Part shown: in pieces, positions 30,412-30,515 of the stretch
How positions within the stretch are numbered: position 1 is the stretch's first letter
How the letters are laid out: every line of letters begins with the position of its first letter
Assembly: GCA_016205905.1 (NCBI GenBank)
Contig: JACQSP010000074.1
Span: 1-30,515 of the forward strand
Reading direction: 5' to 3'
DNA length: 30,515 bases
Source of the DNA: Candidatus Woesearchaeota archaeon
Lineage (GTDB): Archaea > Nanobdellota > Nanobdellia > Woesearchaeales > DSVV01
Notes under the pieces: model-generated
Database searches by the model: none
Seen by the model: only the letters and a program-made list of their open reading frames with translations
Told to the model about the DNA's origin: nothing
Position numbers and translations under genes: made by a program

Positions 30412-30515
30412 ATGGTTAAAAAAAGAAAAATACAAGAAAAAGGAAGATATAATCCTATTTTAAGTAGTTCTGGAACCACAAAAGCATTCAGAGGAATACA
30501 AGAAGAAATAAAAAA
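30412..30515 (+). CDS. Start of an unknown basic protein (cut by window end)
   Basis: ATG 30412 opens a frame that stays open to the last base, at least 34 codons. The start is very basic (MVKKRKIQEKGRYNP), then ILSSSGTTKAFRGIQEEIKK. Too little is visible to assign. Its start follows the preceding stop by one base, the arrangement of translationally coupled genes. Confidence 0.5.
   Translation, partial: MVKKRKIQEKGRYNPILSSSGTTKAFRGIQEEIK

Overview
The window looks archaeal and AT-rich, most likely from a DPANN-type lineage (Woesearchaeota/Pacearchaeota-like). That placement is an inference. It rests on an intron-containing tRNA-Lys, a PhoU-like regulator with an AbrB-type N-terminus, a full-length RtcB ligase with its archease partner, and a two-domain ThyX-like protein. 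It also rests on TATA-like boxes about 25-30 nt upstream of many start codons (leaderless genes), mixed with genes that have GGTGA/GGAGGT ribosome-binding sites. There is no rRNA, CRISPR array or recognisable transposase.

Layout. 1-3.1 kb: half of a palindromic repeat, a Gfo/Idh/MocA oxidoreductase and a MATE exporter. 3.1-5.3 kb: a DinD-like protein, tRNA-Lys(CUU) with a 42-nt intron, and a lipoprotein-like ORF bracketed by the two end modules of the repeat family. 5.3-8.6 kb: a DJ-1/PfpI protein with a flavin reductase, RtcB, and a small DUF2892 membrane protein. 8.9-12.3 kb: a helical repeat protein, the ThyX-like protein and archease. 12.4-13.4 kb: a BRO/antirepressor gene broken by two tandem hairpins. 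13.7-18.8 kb: a 1492-residue protein with what I read as a divergent kinase/APH-like fold near its C-terminus, then a two-span membrane protein. 19-25 kb: the PhoU-like regulator, deoC, an unknown protein, and deoB (phosphopentomutase). 25.3-28.5 kb: a cyclase-family hydrolase, a tRNA-binding OB protein, a VapBC-type pair, and an endonuclease IV-like protein. 28.6 kb to the end: an unknown gene and a small membrane-protein operon, each preceded by the same 63-bp promoter-like repeat.

How genes connect. The tRNA intron, RtcB and archease form a compact set of substrate plus ligation machinery for tRNA splicing. DeoC and DeoB are consecutive steps of deoxyribonucleoside salvage. DinD, BRO, VapBC and endonuclease IV are stress, repair or mobile-element related but do not form one operon.

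The most striking non-coding signal is a set of about 200-bp imperfect palindromes that fill many of the larger intergenic gaps. One family (four sizeable copies plus solo ends) has conserved ends but interchangeable cores. Each core arm is built from a short reiterated word (GCTTGAAAGT, CTCTTACC, and in a separate element GTCGT/CAGTTGT). Several conserved enzymes also carry in-frame low-complexity or minisatellite insertions, the clearest being five exact-length 36-bp units in the cyclase gene.
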